From positions 744,001-808,000 of the forward strand of contig NZ_JACHNV010000002.1 in assembly GCF_014199535.1 (NCBI RefSeq): a DNA stretch of 64,000 bases, given 5' to 3'. The notes under the pieces are model-generated. The model saw only the letters and a list, made by a program, of their open reading frames with translations, was not told the origin of the DNA and ran no database searches. Below are positions 59,773 through 64,000 of this stretch, piece after piece. The translations under genes were made by a program, and so were the position numbers. Each line of letters opens with the position of its first letter. Position 1 is the first letter of the stretch. The stretch is from Hymenobacter latericoloratus. Lineage in GTDB: Bacteria > Bacteroidota > Bacteroidia > Cytophagales > Hymenobacteraceae.

Positions 59773-61572
59773 CTACTGCTTGATGAACTTGTGGGTTTCG
59801 AGGCGGCCTCCGCCCTCCAGGCGCACCTGGTAGAGGCCGGCCGCCAGCCCCGATACATTGAGGCGCTGGCCGGCGGGCGAGCTGGTGAGGGTGCGGGTGA
59901 GTACGGGCTGCCCGGTGGCGGAGTAGATGCGCACGGTAGCCGCGCCTACCCCCGTGGGCAGGGTCAGAGTCAGCACATCGGTTACGGGGTTGGGGTAGAG
60001 GCGGCTGGTGACGGCCGCAGCCGGTCCAGTGCTGCTCAGGGCCGGAGCCGAGGTCTGGAAAAACTCCACGTTATCGAGGCTGCACCAGTTGCCCGCGTTG
60101 GCATCCGACCACAGCCCGATTTCGCACTGGCCCTTGCTGACCTGAATGCCCGTAATCTGAATCTGGGCCCAGGCCTCGGTGACGGGTAGGGCCACGGTCT
60201 TTTCTACGCCGTTGAGGTTGTGGGCGTAGAGGTGGCAGGCTTTCTGGCCGCCGCCGTTCAGCACCCAGGCCCGCAGGGTGTAGGTGCCGTTGGGCAGGCC
60301 GTTCAGCAGCTGGAAGGTGCTGGCCTGGTAGGGCGTGCCCAGCCAGTGGGTGAGGCGGTAGGTGCCGTGCTGGCCGCCGGTTTCGGTTTTGTCGGCGGCC
60401 TGGTTGGCGGTGTTGTTGGCCCAGGTGGACCAGGCGGTAGGGTTTTGGGTGGTGGCGCCGTTGGCCTCGAAGCTGGGGTTGGCCAGCAGGTTGGTAATGG
60501 GCGCCGTGGGCGGCGGGGCGGTAGGCGTCACCAGAAAGGCGTTCAGGGCCGGGGAAGGCTTGCCATCATTACCCCAGGCGCTGAGCTGGTAGCCGCTGAA
60601 GCTGCGGTAGCCCTGGGGCTCCCAGTAAAACACGCCCAGGCCCTGGCCGTTGGGCACGGCCGCCACGGCATTCTGCACGGCCACCAGCATGTCGTAGGCG
60701 TTCTGGGGCTGGTTGGTGCAGTCGGCGCCCACTTCGGCTACTATCACCGGCTTGCCGTAGCGGCTGGCCAGGTCGGTGAGGTTCTGCTGCAGGCCGCTGA
60801 TGGACACGCTGTAATCCTGGTTTAGCCAGTAGGGGTAGTACGAGAGGCCGATTACGTCGTACTTGCCGCCGTTGGCGGTCAGGCGGTCGAAAAACGAGCG
60901 GAACCGGGCGTTGTCGTGGCCCTTGTCGAGGTGCACTACTACTTTGGAGGCGGGGCTCACGGCTTTCACGGCCTCGTAGCCCTGGTTAATAAGCTGGGTG
61001 AGCTGGGCGAAGTTGGTGGCGTTGCCTTCGGGCCAGAGCATGCCGTTGGGAATTTCGTTGCCTACCTGCACCCACTCCGGGGTTACCCCGTTGTTTTTCA
61101 GGGCCGTCATGACGCTGAAGGTGTGGTCGTACACATCCTGCTGCAGCTGCTGGAAGCTGTGGCTGGCCCAGGCGGCGGGTTTGGTTTGCTGGCCGGGGTC
61201 GGCCCAGGAGTCGCTGTAGTGAAAGTCAATCATGAGCCGGAAGCCCAGGTTTTTGGCCCGCGTGGCCATTTGCACTACCTCGGCCGGGCTGCAGTGGCCG
61301 TTCACCCAATCCACCATGGAGGGGTTCACCCACACCCGCAGCCGAATGGAGTTAATGCCCTTGCTTTTCAGAATCTGGAAGCAGTCCTGCTCCACGCCCT
61401 GCTCGTTGTAGAACTTGTAGCCATTGGCTTCCATCTGCTGCAGCCAGCTGGTGTCGCCGCCCTTGGCGAAGGTTTGGGCCGTAGCGGAAAAGCAGCCGAG
61501 CAGGTTCAGGCACAGCGCCACCCCAACAAACAGGGCCCGCCGGAATGTACGAGTGAGGAAAGGTGGTTTCAT
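59773..61572 (-). CDS. Secreted GH53 endo-beta-1,4-galactanase with CBM-like and T9SS domains
   Basis: 599 residues. The signal peptide ends near NLLGCFSATAQ. The GH53 barrel (~34-360) has WVQVGNEIPNGMLW with acid/base Glu173 and KPVIVAEVGADC with nucleophile Glu280, plus LMIDFHYSDSWADPGQQ, the characteristic loop. Next, a carbohydrate-binding-like jelly-roll (~365-510: NLLANPSFEANGATTQNPTAWSTW ... CSLDNVEFF) and a T9SS sorting domain (~520-599, YPNPVTDVLTLTLPTG). It cuts beta-1,4-galactan in pectin side chains outside the cell. A LacI-type operator overlaps its promoter region. It is divergent from a GH2 enzyme, forming a small galactan locus. Confidence 0.93.
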   Translation of the reverse strand: MKPPFLTRTFRRALFVGVALCLNLLGCFSATAQTFAKGGDTSWLQQMEANGYKFYNEQGVEQDCFQILKSKGINSIRLRVWVNPSMVDWVNGHCSPAEVVQMATRAKNLGFRLMIDFHYSDSWADPGQQTKPAAWASHSFQQLQQDVYDHTFSVMTALKNNGVTPEWVQVGNEIPNGMLWPEGNATNFAQLTQLINQGYEAVKAVSPASKVVVHLDKGHDNARFRSFFDRLTANGGKYDVIGLSYYPYWLNQDYSVSISGLQQNLTDLASRYGKPVIVAEVGADCTNQPQNAYDMLVAVQNAVAAVPNGQGLGVFYWEPQGYRSFSGYQLSAWGNDGKPSPALNAFLVTPTAPPPTAPITNLLANPSFEANGATTQNPTAWSTWANNTANQAADKTETGGQHGTYRLTHWLGTPYQASTFQLLNGLPNGTYTLRAWVLNGGGQKACHLYAHNLNGVEKTVALPVTEAWAQIQITGIQVSKGQCEIGLWSDANAGNWCSLDNVEFFQTSAPALSSTGPAAAVTSRLYPNPVTDVLTLTLPTGVGAATVRIYSATGQPVLTRTLTSSPAGQRLNVSGLAAGLYQVRLEGGGRLETHKFIKQ

Positions 61573-61704
61573 AGGGAACAGAAGTGAGAAAGGGATGACA
61601 ACGGAAGGCTTGGCCGGGGCCTAAGCCAGCGTAGCCGGCAAATAACCCCCGGAAGCTACCCTGCGGGGCGCGGGCTAGCCGCACAGCCGGGCTACTGCTA
61701 CCAC

Positions 61705-61737
61705 CAAATATAAAGGAAATATATGCAAACGTTTGCA
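61705..61737 (-). promoter_or_regulatory. GH53 promoter with a perfect LacI-type operator
   Basis: CAAATATA (61705-61712) is a perfect -7 box on minus. TGCAAACGTTTGCA (61724-61737) is a perfect 14-base palindrome with a central CG, the form of LacI-family operators, at the -33 region where a repressor would block polymerase. Confidence 0.65.
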
Positions 61738-61865
61738 CCTGCGCTCAAGGATTACTCGCTCTGGTTCCGGCAAGCTCAGGGGCATAAAACAGGTCAGCGC
61801 ACAGAACTATGCAAAACTACAGATGAGTAGGAACGCCTGAAATAGTCTGTTTTGCCTTATACTTA

Positions 61866-61880
61866 CGCAATCGTTTATGC
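61866..61880 (+). promoter_or_regulatory. Second, degenerate LacI-type operator near the GH2 gene
   Basis: CGCAATCGTTTATGC resembles the perfect operator 130 bases away (GCAA-CGTTT core with one change). It lies ~180 bases before the GH2 start. The rest of 61573-62056 shows no gene. Confidence 0.4.
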
Positions 61881-62056
61881 AGGGTAAATGGGCCGGCCGG
61901 TTCGGGGCGGTAGCCCTACCCCGCGGGTCAGCTTCGGCCTAGTGGTTCACCAAGCAGGGTTGCGCCGCGAAAAAGCTGGCTCCCGCTACTCCTGCCTTGC
62001 CCCCATTCCCGCCTGTTCAGCGCGGGCTGACTGTTTTCTTCCTTTTTACTGCACCT

Positions 62057-64000
62057 ATGACAAAAGACTTTTTCGCGCGGTTGGCGCTCCGGGGCGTGGC
62101 CGCAGGGGCGCTCCTGCTGCCGGGTTTCATGGCCGCAGCTCAGGCGCGCCAGGAATATCTGCTCACCAACGACTGGAAATTTGCCCGCGGCGACCAACCC
62201 GCCGCCCAGCAGCCCGGCTTCCGCGACGCCAAGTGGCAGACGGTGAGCGTGCCCCACGACTGGGCCATTTACGGTCCGTTCAGCAGCACCAACGACCTGC
62301 AAAAAGTGAAGATTGAGCAGAACAACGAGCAGCAGGCTACTACCAAAGCAGGCCGCACCGGCGGGCTGCCGTTTATTGGTACGGGCTGGTACCGGCGGCA
62401 GCTGTTGGTGCCGGGCTTCGGGCCGGGCAAGCGGGCCGTGCTGCTCTTTGATGGGGCCATGAGCGACGCCCACGTGTTCGTGAACGGGCAGCAGGTGGCC
62501 GCGTGGCCCTACGGGTACAATTCGTTTTTCGTGGACGTGACGGGCGCGCTCAACGCCTCCGGCCCGAACACCCTGGCCGTGCGCCTGCAAAACCTGCCGG
62601 AGGCTTCGCGCTGGTACCCCGGCGCGGGGCTCTACCGCAACGTGCACCTCATCGTGACCAACGATGTGCACATTCCGGTGTGGGGCACCTACCTCACTAC
62701 CCCCGAAATCAACGCCGACTACGCCAAGGTAAAGCTGCGCACCCAGGTAGAAGCCCCGGCCGGCGCCACGCCCGCCCTGCGCCTGCAAACCGAAATCCGC
62801 GACGCGCAAGGGCAGGTGGTAGCTACCCTTACTACCCCGCTCCGTGTTACCGACGGCCAGACCTTCGAGCAGAACCTGGTGGTGCCCCAGCCCCGGCTTT
62901 GGTCGCCGGAAACGCCGGTGCTCTACACGGCTTCCTCCAAACTCTTCGCCGGCGAAGAGCTCAAAGATGAGTACGAAACCCGCTTCGGGATTCGCTCTTT
63001 CGCTTTTGAGGCCGGGAAGGGCTTCTCCCTGAACGGGCAGCCGCGCAAGTTCAGGGGCGTGTGCAACCACCACGACCTGGGCCCCCTGGGCGCGGCCATC
63101 AATACGGCCGCCCTGCGCCGTCAGCTCACGCTGCTCAAGGATATGGGCTGCGACGCCATCCGGACCGCCCACAACATGCCCGCTCCGGAACTGGTGGAGC
63201 TCTGCGACGAAATGGGCTTCATGCTGATGGTAGAGTCCTTCGACGAGTGGAAAACGCCCAAGGTGAAGAACGGCTACAGCCAGTATTTCGACCAGTGGGC
63301 CGAAAAGGACCTGGTGAACATGGTGCACCGCGACCGGAACCATCCCAGCGTGATTATGTGGAGCATCGGTAACGAGGTACCCGACCAGAGCACGGCCGGC
63401 GGCAACAAAATTGCCAAGCGCCTCCAGGACATCGTGCACCGCGAGGACCCTACCCGCCCCGTGACCATGGGCATGGACCGTTTCGACGACGACCTGAAAA
63501 ACAACTTTGCCTCGGTTATTGACATTCCGGGCTTCAACTACAAGCCCCACCGCTACCCCGAGGCCCAGGCCAAACTACCCCAGGGCATGATTCTGGGCTC
63601 CGAAACGGCCTCCACGGTCAGCTCGCGCGGGGTGTACAAGTTTCCGGTGGTGCAGGCCAAGGAGCAGCGGTACCCCGATAATCAGTCCTCGTCCTACGAC
63701 CTGGAGGCCTGCAGCTGGTCGCAGGTGCCCGACGACGAGTTTGTGGCCCAGGACGAGCTGCCCTACACCCTGGGCGAGTTCGTGTGGACCGGCTTTGATT
63801 ACCTCGGCGAGCCCACGCCCTACGATGAGCGGTGGCCTTCGCACAGCTCTTACTTCGGGATTCTGGACCTGGCCGGTATGCCCAAAGACCGGTACTACCT
63901 CTACCGGGCCCGCTGGAACACCCGGCAGCCTACCCTGCACCTGCTGCCCCACTGGACCTGGCCCGGCCGCGAGGGCCAGACCACGCCCGTGTTCTGCTAC
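62057..64000 (+). CDS. GH2 beta-galactosidase-like enzyme, partial at right edge
   Basis: The ATG at 62057 begins an open frame of 648 codons running off the window. The signal peptide (ALRGVAAGALLLPGFMAAAQ) is followed by the GH2 sandwich domain (LTNDWKFARGDQ, VPHDWAIYGPF, GTGWYRRQLLVPG). An Ig-like domain and the TIM barrel come next. FRGVCNHHDLGPLGAA and DAIRTAHNMPAPELVELCDEMGFMLMVE are the standard GH2 barrel blocks. WSIGNEVPDQ holds acid/base Glu440, and ILGSETASTVSSRG nucleophile Glu516. It would release galactose from oligosaccharides made by the divergent GH53. The C-terminus is not visible, so a T9SS tail cannot be judged. Confidence 0.93.
   Translation, partial: MTKDFFARLALRGVAAGALLLPGFMAAAQARQEYLLTNDWKFARGDQPAAQQPGFRDAKWQTVSVPHDWAIYGPFSSTNDLQKVKIEQNNEQQATTKAGRTGGLPFIGTGWYRRQLLVPGFGPGKRAVLLFDGAMSDAHVFVNGQQVAAWPYGYNSFFVDVTGALNASGPNTLAVRLQNLPEASRWYPGAGLYRNVHLIVTNDVHIPVWGTYLTTPEINADYAKVKLRTQVEAPAGATPALRLQTEIRDAQGQVVATLTTPLRVTDGQTFEQNLVVPQPRLWSPETPVLYTASSKLFAGEELKDEYETRFGIRSFAFEAGKGFSLNGQPRKFRGVCNHHDLGPLGAAINTAALRRQLTLLKDMGCDAIRTAHNMPAPELVELCDEMGFMLMVESFDEWKTPKVKNGYSQYFDQWAEKDLVNMVHRDRNHPSVIMWSIGNEVPDQSTAGGNKIAKRLQDIVHREDPTRPVTMGMDRFDDDLKNNFASVIDIPGFNYKPHRYPEAQAKLPQGMILGSETASTVSSRGVYKFPVVQAKEQRYPDNQSSSYDLEACSWSQVPDDEFVAQDELPYTLGEFVWTGFDYLGEPTPYDERWPSHSSYFGILDLAGMPKDRYYLYRARWNTRQPTLHLLPHWTWPGREGQTTPVFCY

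Noticed and set aside
61705..61737. The palindrome as a rho-independent terminator
   Set aside because: No T-tract, short arms, and its position at the -33 of a promoter fits an operator better.
61928..63550. 540-residue minus-strand frame over the GH2 gene
   Set aside because: The plus-strand GH2 has intact catalytic motifs and continues to the window edge; the minus frame shows no family pattern.

Overview
The window is GC-rich (visibly above 60 percent) and dense with genes. It carries type IX secretion (T9SS) C-terminal sorting domains, TAnnTTTG-type -7 promoter boxes, GH53/GH2/GH3 glycan-degrading enzymes, a Wzz/flippase/glycosyltransferase cluster and a KTSC protein. Together these point to a Bacteroidota member of the Cytophagales, most likely Hymenobacter or a close relative. 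The assignment comes from gene content and style, not from a database search.

Layout. Positions 1-4.8 kb hold the tail of an unknown protein, a cold-shock protein, an NmrA-type reductase, a STAS/SEC14-like protein, a zinc-free MDR oxidoreductase and a secreted unknown. From 4.9 to 13.4 kb are two giant surface proteins on the minus strand: an 1841-residue beta-propeller/IPT/FG-GAP protein and a 935-residue FG-GAP protein. From 13.4 to 28.7 kb is a mixed metabolic and stress block: a CtlX-type hydrolase, a spore-photoproduct-lyase-like radical SAM enzyme, malate:quinone oxidoreductase, a PAS-only sensor, SDR, GNAT, MscS, nicotinamidase, BLUF photoreceptor, 2H phosphoesterase, methyltransferase and a T9SS cargo protein. 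From 28.9 to 34.4 kb are hutI, a PhzF protein, a wrecked efflux outer-membrane lipoprotein abutting an IS5-type insertion sequence, KTSC, a secreted unknown and ruvC. From 34.5 to 39 kb are an LPG-synthase-like membrane protein overlapping a GT2, a cytochrome c, and a small protein coupled to an OppC permease. From 39 to 48 kb are a SpoIIE-type phosphatase and an exopolysaccharide cluster: O-antigen ligase and Wzz on minus; flippase, GT4, deacetylase and GT2 on plus. From 48 to 55 kb are a GH3 glycosidase, TatD, asparaginase, tRNA-Ser(GGA), two tandem small secreted proteins and a RibD-C reductase. From 55 to 64 kb are a type IIG (MmeI-like) restriction-modification enzyme, a small membrane protein, and a divergent galactan locus (GH53 and GH2) with LacI-type operators between the two genes.

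The most unusual structure is a set of intergenic inverted-repeat mosaics at 40.3, 44.6 and 50.8 kb. They share arms made of GTGAnnAGG-type heptamers, enclose different inner hairpins, and supply stop codons or C-terminal residues to neighbouring genes. A second REP-like family occurs at 37.4, 50.7-51.0, 51.9 and 58.9 kb. Other notable observations are a 7+7 internal duplication in the giant propeller protein, an AT-rich (apparently exchanged) target-recognition domain in the type IIG enzyme, helically phased GACACA boxes upstream of ctlX, and a 48-bp perfect palindrome.
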